64,000 nucleotides of DNA from PALSA-1006 sp041660815 (GTDB lineage: Bacteria; Pseudomonadota; Gammaproteobacteria; Burkholderiales; Gallionellaceae), in the NCBI GenBank assembly GCA_041660815.1, contig JBAZVN010000005.1, positions 1-64,000 on the forward strand. The letters run 5' to 3'. The position numbers and the translations under genes are program-made. Numbering within the stretch: the first letter of the stretch is position 1; every line of letters starts with the position of its first letter. The notes beneath the pieces are model-generated. The model made no database searches and was not told the DNA's origin. It saw only the letters and a list, made by a program, of their open reading frames with translations. Of the stretch, positions 18,501 through 27,800 are shown one piece after another.

Positions 18501-18985
18501 TTTTTTCAGAAGGTAAATTTATCACAGTCGGTCAAGCACTTAACTCTACTAATAATAAGGCGCTTATCTACTCCTCTATCGACGGATTGAATTGGAGTTT
18601 AGCTACAGTTTCAGCCTCTTCAATGTCTGGGCTAAGAGGAGTTGTTTTTGGTAATGCACAATACATTGCATTAACTTCCTACGGCACAGGCTCATTTATT
18701 ACCTCAAGCAACGCTGCAACCTGGAATGTAGGTACCACAACAACTGGTAGTGCAACACCTAAGGGAAGTGATATTGCGTTTGGTGATGGCTTATTCGTAA
18801 CTGTGGGGAGTCGATACTCATCTACCAGTAGTGCGACGGATAATCACGGATATATTTCTACTTCTGCCGACGGGAAAACTTGGATCGAAAACATCGCCTC
18901 AGGCACGCCTTTGACCAGTATTACATACGGCAATGGAACCTTTGTTGCAGTGGGTGGGAAGGGCTCGGTGTACACATCGCCGTAA
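15587..18985 (+). CDS. Large lipoprotein with about 14 Asp-box propeller units
   Basis: Secreted lipoprotein of 1132 residues. The signal peptide ends in the lipobox LAGC, followed by a Gly/Ser linker. Residues about 50-250 form a domain with an extended beta part and a helical part (VGVTALTEIAVGSLATA, KYAVALAGLANMAG). A threonine/serine-only linker at about 452-475 leads to a repeat region from about 483 to the end. Thirteen motifs of the type TSSDGTTW/TSTDGVSW recur about every 45-60 residues, each preceded by a strand like FVAVGG. A last unit (VAVGGKGSVYTSP) ends before its motif. Fourteen units would suit two seven-bladed propellers. It may be a surface-displayed binding protein; the ligand is unknown. 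Three runs of eight G lie in frame at 16918, 17206 and 17384. The ribosome site is AAAGGG before the ATG. Confidence 0.8.
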   Translation: MQLAPVLRKTSEIGVGLTAIATLILAGCGGGGGSSGGSAGAGVSMTQLSISPSLGRFKEGSRVRIKDKNGTEIGAGTTNASGVASIAVLTNSAAPLLVEAGINGDFYFDEKLGIDVAISGISSVGIRALVPDHTAVSQVGVTALTEIAVGSLATASGVLPSNLSAASAVGANTAVEQSFGINNLLLPPKLIDSVSAVQSLGSTTEAEKYAVALAGLANMAGTGTNENALTVAHRLRDNLNGIAGAAPASSVQAVVNAFKAALSTASGVPSATRTTINAQITAPALTSVKLSDLVSTAGNNAQLAQTKLLAQKQNQQPTQTEIMQAYSEAMANYASAIKVAFANGTSITTAATSAQTSTDAALVLQFPITITAGTGSSNGKVCVADMSYMGSSIVKACYTNLPADFTCAQAGILSGGGTLQQGIGTYTFSTAAACPAGTTVTVSLGGASSAGSATTTTPSTTTTSSTTTTTSPVTTARYWTPQANNGGIAAIAASPTLYVGVGDGGLIKTSSDGTTWTLRDSGTMENLRGVTWSGTQFVAVGGDGIRWTTTPAITVSTGVILTSNDGISWTKRNSGIPSSGVSAGIGYPNEAIKLNGVTYGGGTYVAVGYSNIGSPIALTSTDGVSWSLRSVLNGSGLMGVTWSGSQFIAIGNSCSNGCAATNTGKNIFTSPDGNTWTQRTSSLTTGLKSIACSSSSCVVVGESNTIASVVLTSTDGITWSVGSLPGGFTTSYTGGLNSVTWAGTQYIATGIARTTNLPTMITSADGVTWTSKTYTASAISTVARPVTFEPVVSYNNGRYIVAQGTEIFLSTDAATWTKYTSGESGINYFNKVIFGNGKFVATRTVSDLATGNQDGQIVYSTDGKTWTRATITGLTGRTIWNGGIIWTGSQFLAINGGASTQYIATSSDGITWTATNNSSIATNAVNDVAYGNGMYVAVGGKISTSTDGVNWTHNTTTANTQLAAGYPLQSIVFSEGKFITVGQALNSTNNKALIYSSIDGLNWSLATVSASSMSGLRGVVFGNAQYIALTSYGTGSFITSSNAATWNVGTTTTGSATPKGSDIAFGDGLFVTVGSRYSSTSSATDNHGYISTSADGKTWIENIASGTPLTSITYGNGTFVAVGGKGSVYTSP
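16918..16925 (+). repeat. G8 homopolymer in the propeller lipoprotein gene, tract 1
   Basis: Eight consecutive G encode Gly-Gly within SLGGASS (about codons 444-447), just before the Ser/Thr linker. The synonymous GGG codons make an uninterrupted slippage-prone run. Loss or gain of one base would remove the whole propeller region. Confidence 0.85.
16938..17010 (+). repeat. ACN-rich microsatellite-like tract coding a Ser/Thr linker
   Basis: Repeated ACT/ACA/ACG/TCA codons encode about 24 Thr and Ser residues with few others. It forms a flexible spacer between the N-terminal domain and the propeller units of the lipoprotein, and could change length without shifting frame. Confidence 0.75.
17206..17213 (+). 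repeat. G8 homopolymer, tract 2
   Basis: Eight G within VAVGGDG (about codons 540-543), in the first propeller units of the lipoprotein. The frame is intact in this sequence. Confidence 0.85.
17384..17391 (+). repeat. G8 homopolymer, tract 3
   Basis: Eight G encode Gly-Gly-Gly in VTYGGGTYVAV (about codons 600-602) of the lipoprotein. The frame is intact in this sequence. Confidence 0.85.
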
Positions 18986-19047
18986 GATTAGTTTCACCGT
19001 TTTACTCAAGCGGCGAATTGAGCATTTTGCGTAATAACGATTTCCGG

Positions 19048-19070
19048 CAGGGTGCGCTTCGCTCACCCTG
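19048..19070. terminator. Stem-loop after the propeller lipoprotein gene
   Basis: CAGGGTG and CACCCTG pair around a 9-base loop, 62 bases after the stop. A second small palindrome TGCAT-AAA-ATGCA and CACCCTACGG follow at once. The composition resembles short interspersed repeats common in proteobacterial intergenic regions. There is no U-run, so termination is only possible. Confidence 0.35.
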
Positions 19071-19150
19071 ATGCATAAAATGCACCCTACGGAACTATTT
19101 TAATATGCTGAATTTATTGAGTTTTTCATAAACATCAAAAGGAAGAGAAA

Positions 19151-20260
19151 ATGAATAGCCATATTAAAAAAATTACTTTATTAGGCTTGATATGCCTAGC
19201 CTCCACAACGGTGTCAATGAATGCTATGGCTTGGCATAGTGATCCCTTGGGGCATGATCGTTTTTCTGAAGGGTTACTTGCGGTCGAAGATATTGAGCAT
19301 GAAGTGGGTGGTGGCGGTGATGCGCCCAGTCACGGTAAATGGGGCTTTAAAGATAAAACCGGCAAGCTGGTGATTCCGTATCAATACGACGATGCCCGGG
19401 ATTTTAGTGAAGGATTGGCGCCTGTATACATTAATCAGGAAATTGGTTTTATTGATCGCACCGGGAAAGTGGTCATCAAGCCTAATCCAGAGTTTGCAGG
19501 ATTAACGCATGAAATAAATCGGGTTGGATTTCATCAGGGTTTATCGGTGATGGGGATGCATATCGCCTCTAAAAATAAGGATGAAGATGGCACTTTCAGG
19601 TTTGGATTTATCAATAAAAAAGGAGAATGGGTAATAAAGCCCAAATTTGAAAGTGCTTGGGATTTTAACGATCACGGAATAGCCGAAGTTAAGGCAAATG
19701 ACGTTGAATATCTCATCAATAAATCTGGTCAGGCCGTGGGTAGTTTTCAGGGGGCGAATGAAAAATATGGTTACAAAGATATTCAAACAGGCAAGGTCGT
19801 TGTAAAGCCAATTTACGACGGGATTGGTTATGTTTTTGCCGATGGATTATTAGCTGTTCAGGTTGGCGATAAATGGGGATATGTCAATAACAAGGCTAAA
19901 GTTGTTATCAAGCCAATCTATAGCAAGGCGAGTGACTTCTCCGAAGGTCTCGCAGCGGTTAAAGTGGATGATAAATGGGGATATATTGATACCAAAGGAA
20001 AGTTCGCTATTAAACCCCAATTCACTTCTGAGTATGGCCTCGAAGCATTTTCTGAGGGTGTCGCCAGAATTGAAATTGATGATAAAACGATTTACATCGA
20101 CAAAACTGGACGCGAGGTTGCAGTTGATCTCACGTCGGAGGGGATTTTAAAACAGTATGACGATAGTCGGGGCTTTAGTGACGGTGTTGCTATTGTGCAA
20201 AAAGGAGATGACTTTTTGGTTATCGACAAGTCTGGTAACATATTGTTTAAATTGTATTAA
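19151..20260 (+). CDS. Exported WG-repeat protein
   Basis: Exported protein of 369 residues. The signal peptide is MNSHIKKITLLGLICLAS through a probable cut after NAMA. The rest consists of about eight WG-type repeats of 40-50 residues, with the pattern [W/F]G[F/Y]-D-TGK-VIKP-Y-FSEGLA-V, for example KWGFKDKTGKLVIPYQYDDA, KWGYVNNKAKVVIKPIY and KWGYIDTKGKFAIKP. WG repeats form beta-rich solenoid or propeller-like scaffolds, usually of unknown partner. It lies between the propeller lipoprotein and a second lipoprotein on the same strand, with a good ribosome site (GGAAGAG) seven bases before the ATG. A periplasmic or surface role with its neighbours is an inference from position. Confidence 0.85.
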   Translation: MNSHIKKITLLGLICLASTTVSMNAMAWHSDPLGHDRFSEGLLAVEDIEHEVGGGGDAPSHGKWGFKDKTGKLVIPYQYDDARDFSEGLAPVYINQEIGFIDRTGKVVIKPNPEFAGLTHEINRVGFHQGLSVMGMHIASKNKDEDGTFRFGFINKKGEWVIKPKFESAWDFNDHGIAEVKANDVEYLINKSGQAVGSFQGANEKYGYKDIQTGKVVVKPIYDGIGYVFADGLLAVQVGDKWGYVNNKAKVVIKPIYSKASDFSEGLAAVKVDDKWGYIDTKGKFAIKPQFTSEYGLEAFSEGVARIEIDDKTIYIDKTGREVAVDLTSEGILKQYDDSRGFSDGVAIVQKGDDFLVIDKSGNILFKLY

Positions 20261-20431
20261 TCTATAAAATTGCAGTCGGTCTTTCTGCTTTTTAAATTGA
20301 TAAATTTGATCAATAGTTGCGGTGCTCAAATTTTTTGACTGTAAAGTGTCAACGAGAATGACGCCAAATCGTAAGTCTTCATGTCGTTATATTCATAACC
20401 GAAATATTTATTAATTAAGGGAGAAACTAAA

Positions 20432-21535
20432 ATGCAATTTCATCTTGGAAAAATTTTGGCAGGGCTTTTTATTGCGTTACTTTTGAACGGGTGCGCTTCA
20501 GGACCAAAATACTTTGATCCAAAGGGATTCTCCTCTGACAAAAAAGCCTATATGGAGAGATATACCGATTCACAAAGTTCCAAATACGTAGCCAAAGCCA
20601 AAAAGGTCGTTATCCCCAACTTCTATGTTGAATTTCTTGTCAAAACTTCGGGAGGGTCAAGCAAGAGCGATTGGCAAAGTGGAAGCAGCGTCAGCACCAG
20701 CGTTTCCTATAATTTGAAGGGGGTGAGCGAACAGACTATGCGGGAAATTACGAATCAACTCTATGACAAAATGGTTGCTAATCTAAAGTCCTCAGGATAC
20801 GAGGTTGTTCCGCAGTCCGCGTTGGAAAAAAATACAAATTTTAAAGCGCTCATCGCCAAGTACGGCAAAAAAACGCCTCATCTTGACGAGGCAGGTCTCT
20901 TGGAAAAAGACGGAAAGTCTTTACTTTTCACGGCCAGATCAATGCCACTCTACTTTTCCACCAGTGGCAGCGGAAGTGACAAAAAAATGGGGTTTTTTGA
21001 AAGTATAAGCCAGGTGGGTGATGCATTTAAGGGGCAAGCAGCTGCCAATTTTGAAGGGGCTATCATGCACGATTTCGAAGCGGCGATTATTAAACCGCGC
21101 TTTGTCGTTGGTTTTGCTTTAATCGAAGGATCTTCCAGTTCTGGTTTCAACTCGATTTCGGCATCGGTAAAAAGTGAGATGAACATCAACATCGCTGCCC
21201 AAGCATCTAAAATCGAATTTTTACCTGAATACACAAATTCCGGCGACATCTATGTTCCAACCGCAACGGGTCAGGTTTTCTTGAAAGAACCCATGATTGC
21301 AAATGACAACATCGCTACAAGCGTCGTCGATGTGACGAGTGTCGGCACCAAGGTGACTACTGGTGTATTAAATGTGCTAGGTGCACTCAGCAGTGCACAA
21401 GGCGGCAGAGGGTCATCCATTAGTATCACCGAATACGATGCGACCATGAATGAAAGCGCATACAAGACTGCCGCAATCCAAAACCTTAATGCTGCGGCCG
21501 AGTTGTTGGTGCTGAGAGCCAAGTCAGTACAATAA
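20432..21535 (+). CDS. Lipoprotein of unknown function
   Basis: I do not recognise the family. 367 residues. The signal peptide ends with the lipobox LNGC followed by ASG, so it is probably anchored in the outer membrane (no Asp at the second position). The mature protein starts with Lys- and Tyr-rich sequence (KYFDPKGFSSDKKAYMERY), then an alpha/beta region with VVIPNFYVEFLVKTSGG and a helical segment TMREITNQLYDKMVANLKSS. Near the middle it has GFFESISQVGDAFKGQAAANFEGAIMHDFE, which looks like an amphipathic helix pair. The C-terminus has SITEYDATMNESAYKTAAIQ. The gene has a strong ribosome site (AAGGGAG) and is followed by a stem-loop. Its place just before the giant adhesin makes a role in anchoring or assembly conceivable, without direct evidence. 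Confidence 0.75.
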   Translation: MQFHLGKILAGLFIALLLNGCASGPKYFDPKGFSSDKKAYMERYTDSQSSKYVAKAKKVVIPNFYVEFLVKTSGGSSKSDWQSGSSVSTSVSYNLKGVSEQTMREITNQLYDKMVANLKSSGYEVVPQSALEKNTNFKALIAKYGKKTPHLDEAGLLEKDGKSLLFTARSMPLYFSTSGSGSDKKMGFFESISQVGDAFKGQAAANFEGAIMHDFEAAIIKPRFVVGFALIEGSSSSGFNSISASVKSEMNINIAAQASKIEFLPEYTNSGDIYVPTATGQVFLKEPMIANDNIATSVVDVTSVGTKVTTGVLNVLGALSSAQGGRGSSISITEYDATMNESAYKTAAIQNLNAAAELLVLRAKSVQ

Positions 21536-21567
21536 CGATTCCGCAATCCCCACAACGATCAAAAATG

Positions 21568-21600
21568 TCGGGTTACGGCGCAAAATCGCGCCCACCCCGA
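21568..21600 (+). terminator. Terminator-like stem-loop after the lipoprotein gene
   Basis: A two-part stem: TCGGG pairs with CCCGA outside and GGCGC with GCGCC inside, with a short mismatch between and loop AAAATC. Only TTT follows, so it is at most a modest intrinsic terminator. It starts 33 bases after the stop codon. Confidence 0.4.
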
Positions 21601-21745
21601 TTTGCATGCATATAACTTATTGTTTTTATTGGCTATTTAATTGGCAATCACGACAAATGCAAAATAAAAACGTGCCATAAAAAACGTTGCATAAACCAAG
21701 AAACCTGTTAACAATGCGCGACCAAATAAAAGGCGCAAAGCCGAT

Positions 21746-21793
21746 GGGGGTATTTTTGCCGGGAAGCGGAATATCTGAATCTTGGAGGGGGTA
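21746..21793. promoter_or_regulatory. Two GGGGGTA boxes before the giant adhesin
   Basis: GGGGGTA occurs at 21746-21752 and 21787-21793. The 41-base spacing is close to four helical turns, so both face the same side of the DNA. The reverse complement TACCCCC fits six of seven positions of the NarL heptamer and equals the boxes at 15415 and 15448 beside the NarL-type regulator operon. Binding is inferred. Confidence 0.45.
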
Positions 21794-21872
21794 TTGAAAC
21801 AAAACTGATAATCTCGGACTGCCTGGGTGAGCCGAATTTTAATTTTTTACTTTTACTAAAGGAATTTAAAAA

Positions 21873-24800
21873 ATGAAAACACGTAATAAAAATTTTGAAG
21901 TAAAAGCAAAAAAACTTCTCAACACCCCCCCCGATGCCGCTCAAGCACAAACCGACAGCGCCCTGCTTACAGAAACCCTCAAGGAAGAACGGGTTCAGAA
22001 CAACGACGCGATTATTCATGCTAACGAAGAATTCTCAAACGAAACACCGCTGAATAGTCTGATCGCGCTCTCTGATCTCGATACGCAAAATGATGCCCCA
22101 CCGGCGAATGCCGGAACCGTACCGTCCGTAACTAGTACGTCGACAGACTCCCTCGCCTTCCAACAGGCAGCACCAGTAGTTGAAACAGTCGAAAGCGGGT
22201 GGTTCGGCTGGGGATGGGCATTAAGCGGCCTGACATTGGCTGGCGTTGGTGTAGGTGTGGCGTTAGCCGCCAAGAAGAAAGACAGTGCAGCCGTTGTCCC
22301 AGCAAACGAAGTTACCTTGAGTGGCACCGCGATGGATGGCTATCTAAAGGGCGCTAAGGTTTATCTCGATATTAATGACAATAACAAACTGGATGTACAG
22401 GATAAATATCTGGGCATAACGCAGGATGGTGGAAAATTCGACTTCAAGGTTTCGCCTTCCGATATCAAACACGCCATTCTGGTGACGGGCGGGATCGACG
22501 AGTCCACACAACTGGCTTTCAACTCAGTATTAAAAGCACCGGAAGGTTCCACCGTAATCACGCCCTTGACGACACTGGTACATGATATTGCCAGCAAAGA
22601 TGCGTCTTCTGATAGCAGGCCGATAAAAGTATCCAAAGCAAAAAATAAGGTCAATGCTGCCTTTGAAATTTCCGGCACGATCGACATCACCACGGTTGAT
22701 CCCATTGCTGCAGCAAATAATGGCGATACCAACGCCCTCAAATTGCAAGCTGCCGCCATTCAAGTCGCCTCGCTGGTGACCAATGGCGTCGCTGCTGCCA
22801 GCGGCGCGACAACGGGGACGGTCTCGGGTACTTTTAAAGAGGATGCTGCACAAGCGGTGTTTGATAGTCTGGCGAATAAAATCAATACCGTTGCAAGTGA
22901 TGCCGCTGCAAATTCGAGCAGTGCCGTTGTGGACATGACTGACAACACCACAGTGCAAAACGTCATTCAAAACGCTAAAACCAACATCACCGGCATCGAT
23001 AACAACAAATTTGATACCAATGCACAAAATGCATCCGGCGCCATTGCTGCTGCCAATAAAACCATTCAATCCATTGCCAACACGGCAAATTCAAATCTGG
23101 CGAATATTGAAGTCGTGCAGAAAGTTGCCCAAGGGGAACTCACCACCCAGATCCAAGCCAGCAGTGCCGACACTATTGCCCCGGATGCGCCAGCTTTAAC
23201 CTTGGCAACCGGTGCTAACCAAGCAACCGCCATTGAAGTACAGGCCGGTGCAGTCACGGTGAGCGCAGAAAAAGCCAGCACGATTACCGTCACATTTGTC
23301 AATGGAAACAATACGTTAACCAAGGCTCTGCTCGCCACCGGGGCGGCTCAAAACGTACATTTAACTCAAACCGAGATCGAAAATTTGGGTGATGGCACGG
23401 TCTCCGTCACTGCAACCGCTAAAGACTTGGCAGGAAATTCCAGCGCCGTTGCGACTTCAACCAGTTTTGTGCTGGATACGGTGGCACCCACGATTACTGA
23501 TGTAAGTGTTTCTGCCGGCCTCATCAATGCTGTGGACACCTTGGCCACAACGGCATTTACCGGCACCACCAGCGGAGTGGAGAATGGACAGGTCATCAAC
23601 CTGAGCGTCGCTGGGATTGCGACTACAGCAACCGTCACCAATAACGCTTTTGCGGGCACGCTAGATTTGAGCAATGCTGTGGAAGGTTCGCTGCCCATCA
23701 TGGCCAATGTTGCGGATGTTGCTGGAAATACGGGTAGTCACATTGGCTCCATCGTCAAAGACACTGTCGCGCCAAACATCCCGGGATTGGCTGTAATTGC
23801 CAATGCCGACAACGCTACCGCCGCCGAGGCGCAAGCCGGTGCCGTGAGCGTAACGGCCGAAGCCGGTAGCAGCGTCACCGTGGTGTTTAGCAACGGATCA
23901 AACAACGTCACCAAAACGGTCACTGGCAATGGCGCAAGCCCTGTGGCGGTCACACTTACGGTCACTGATCTTACTAGTCTGGGTGAAGGTACGATTTCCG
24001 TTAACGCCACCGCCACCGATGTAGCGGGCAATATTGGAGCCGCCGCCACTGCAACCAGCTTTGTGCTGGATACCATTGCGCCGAGTGCTCCCGTATTCGC
24101 CATAATCGCCAATGCTGATAAGGCCACGGCCACCGAGGCGCAAGCCGGCGCAATCAGCGTAACGGCCGAAGCAGGTATGAGTGTTAACGTGGTGTTCAGC
24201 AATGGTGCCAACAGCGTCACCAAAACTGTCACTGGCAATGGCGCAAGCCCTGTGCCTGTGGCACTTTCTGCAAATGACCTCACCACCTTGGGTGACGGTA
24301 CAATCTCTGTCAACTCCACTACCACCAGCACCGATCAGGCCGGCAATGCCAGCACAACTGCAACCACCATCAACTTCCTACTCGACACCATCGCCCCCAC
24401 CAGCGTGATCACGGCTGCAGTTGGCAGCGATCTGTGGATTTCCGCTGCCGAAAGCAGCGCCAATACAGCACTTACCCTTACCGGTTTAGCTCAGGGCGAG
24501 GCCCTTCAAACCATAAGCATTGACGGTAAAGATACCAACAATACCGCCAAGAATGTTCAGGCCACTCAAGATGCCAACGGCAACTGGACTTTTGACGCTA
24601 CGGGATTTGCCGATGGTGCTCTGACCGTCAATATTTCAGTGATGGATGCGGCGGGCAACTCCGTGCTGCAAACCTTAAACTTGACCAAAGACGCTCAAGC
24701 CCCGGTTACTCCCGCCGTGCAACTGCTTACGGATTCGGCAACCGCAGGGGACAGCATCACCAAGGTCGGCAACATCAGCTCTCCCGCCACTGAAGCGGGG

Positions 24801-27800
24801 GCGCTGATCGAATACAGCACGGATGGCGGAAATGTCTGGACGACCAGCTTTACTGCGCTGGAAGGGCCGAATAGCCTGCAAGTTCGCCAGACAGATACTG
24901 CAGGAAATATAAGTGTGATCAGTAGCTTAAGCTTCACCTTGGACACATTAGTTAAGCCCCCCGTGGTTGGCTTGAAAAACGATACGGGGTTAAGTGCAAG
25001 CGATAACGTAACGAGTGACGGCGCACTGGCGATTGTTCAGGAGCCGGGAGCCACACTTCAATACACTGTAAATGGAGGCTCAGCCTGGACTGACACCTTT
25101 GTCCCGCAAGCTGGACTGAATGTGGTTCAAGTACGACAAACCGATGTGGCTGGCAATATTTCAGCTGTGTCGTCTTCATTTGGTTTCGTACTGGTCAATC
25201 CACCGGCGGCACCCGCAGTGGTTTTGAGCCAGGACACCGGCAGTAGTAGCACCGATGGCATCACCAGCAATGGATTTCTGACTGCCACAGGGTTGGAAAC
25301 CGGTGCCGTCGCCGAATACAGCATCGACAGTGGTACAAACTGGAGTCCGGTATTCACCCCGCAGCAGGGCAGCAACACGGTGCTGGTCAGGCAGAAGAGT
25401 TACTCAGGCGAAGTCAGCCCGAGCACGAATGTGATTTTTACGTTTGATACGGTCGTGATTGCGCCAACTGTCGCGCTGACCACCGACAGAGGCAGTTCGG
25501 CAAGCGACAATATCAGCAATGTCGGAACACTCGCCGTCACCGGCACAGAAACTGGTGCATTGGTCGAATACAGCACTAATGGCGGCAGTTCCTGGTCGCA
25601 AAATTTTACTGCACAGCAAGGCGTGAACAATGTGCTGGTTCGGCAGACCGATGTGGCAGGCAATGTCAGTGCTTCGACCCCTCTGGTTTTCACCCACGAT
25701 ACCGTGGCCAATGCACCGGGTGTTTCACTGAGCAGTGACACTGGCAGCAGCAACACTGACCGGATCAGTTCGACAGGTACGTTGAATGCGCAAGGTGAAA
25801 CCGGTGCCAGCTTCGAGTACAGCGTGGATAACGCACAGACATGGGCAACCTCGTTTACCGCAGTGGAAGGGGTAAATATGGTGCAAGTGCGGCAAACAGA
25901 CATAGCGGGAAATCAAAGCACCGCCACCACACTCACCTTCACATTGGATACGGCTGCACCCACTGCGCCCACCGTGGCCTTACTCAATGATAACGGCACC
26001 AATACCACCGATGGCATTACCACGGATGGTCGTCTCGCACCGATGATCGAGGCAGGGGCTAGGGTTGAATACAGTTCGGATGGCACGACCAATTGGTCTT
26101 CAACCTTCAATCCGGTAGCCGGCCAAAGTAATGCCATCTACGTGCGGCAAATCGATGCGGCGGGCAATGCCTCGCCCGCCTCGCTGGCCTTTACCTTTAA
26201 TTTGCAGAGCACAACGGCGGCACCCGCCGTCGCTTTGGCGAACGATAGCGGCAACAGCGCGACGGATCGACTCACCAATTCGGCTACGCTGAGTGTGAAA
26301 CCCTTCCATACCGGTGCCGCGCTGGAATACAGCGCAGATGGCGGTAAAACTTGGTCTAGCACGTTCCCGACGCTTACGGATGGTTTGCAAACCCTCGAAG
26401 TGCGTGAATCTAATGCAGGTTCTGGCTTCCCCTCCCTTTCCGCGCCCATCACATTTACCTTGGATAAGGCCGCACCCACTGCGCCCACCGTGACCTTGCT
26501 CAACGATAACGGTAACAATACAACTAATCTCGCCACTACTGATGGCAGGCTGAATGTAACCGGCATCGAAGCCGGTGCTTCGCTCGAATACAGCGTGAAC
26601 AATGGCACTACCTGGAGCGCGACCTTCAATCCTGTCGTAGGCAACAATGATGTGCAAGTGCGGCAAGTCGATGGGGCCGGCAATTTCTCGCCTGCTACCT
26701 CACTCACCTTTATTTTGGTGCAAGCGCCCGCCGCTCCCACGGTAACGCTCACCAGCGATACCGGAACCAGCAACACCGACAAAATCAGCGCAATTGGAAC
26801 TCTCAAAGTGGTCAGTCTGGCCAATCATTCCGTCGAATACAGTGTAGATGCCGGTCAAACCTGGACGACCACCTTTAGCGCACTGCCTGGCAACAATAGC
26901 GTGCTGGTTAAGCAGATTGATAACGCGACAGGCTATACATCTACAGCCACCCCCGTCACCTTCACCTTTGACACAAGCGCCAAAGCCCCGAGCGTAAGCT
27001 TGAGTAGTGACAATGGAACAAATAGCACCGATAACATCAGCAACAATGGTGCGATCACCGCGCAAGGTGAAACCGGCGCGACTTTCGAGTACAGCGTGAA
27101 TAACGGCCAAACTTGGGCACCCTCGTTTACCGCACTGGAAGGGGTAAATACGGTACAAGTGCGCCAGACCGACATAGCCGGGAATACCAGCACCGCCACA
27201 ACGCTGTCGTTTACACTGGATACCGCCGCGCCCGTCGCACCCACTGTAGCACTGCTCCGCGACACTGGCCCCAATCAAACCGACCTTACCACTTCCGATG
27301 GCACCCTAAATGTCACCGGCATCGAAACTGGTGCCGGCCTGCAATACAGCACGGATACCCTCAATTGGAGCAATAGCTTCAATCCCGCTATCGGTAACAA
27401 CACCGTTTATGTGCGGCAAATGGATGTGGCGGGCAATGTTTCCGCTGCCACACCACTGACGTTTACTCTGGTTGCCGCCCCTGCGGCACCCAGCGTGGCC
27501 TTGACAAGTGATTCTGGGATAAGCACCGACAACATCAGCGCAACTGGAACGCTTAATGTGGTCAGTTTAACCAATCATTCGGTGGAATACAGCGTGAATG
27601 GCGGCCAGACTTGGGGCTCAACTTTCAGCGCCGTTGAAGGTGCAAATTCGGTTTTGGTTCGGCAGGTGGATGCCACGGGCTACCCCTCCAACGCCGTGGC
27701 TTTTAACTTTACCCTCGACACCGCTGCCAACGCTCCTGTGGTCGGTTTAGGCAGTGACACCGGCATCAGCGCGACCGATCGCATTAGTAAGATGAGCACG

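Larger units (their letters stand above)
21536..21872. other. 337-base intergenic region before the giant adhesin
   Basis: No gene is seen here. It contains a terminator-like stem-loop just after the lipoprotein gene, a clearly AT-rich stretch at about 21604-21720 with repeated TTTTTATT/AAATAAAAAC motifs, two GGGGGTA boxes 41 bases apart and a ribosome site (AAAGGA) nine bases before the adhesin ATG. The layout indicates that the adhesin has its own controlled promoter. Confidence 0.6.

Noticed and set aside
21966..22280. LapG-type TAAG cleavage motif in the adhesin N-terminus
   Set aside because: Only Ala/Lys-rich sequence (ALAAKKK) is present after the hydrophobic segment; no TAAG or PAAG was found near it, so a LapG mechanism is not supported.
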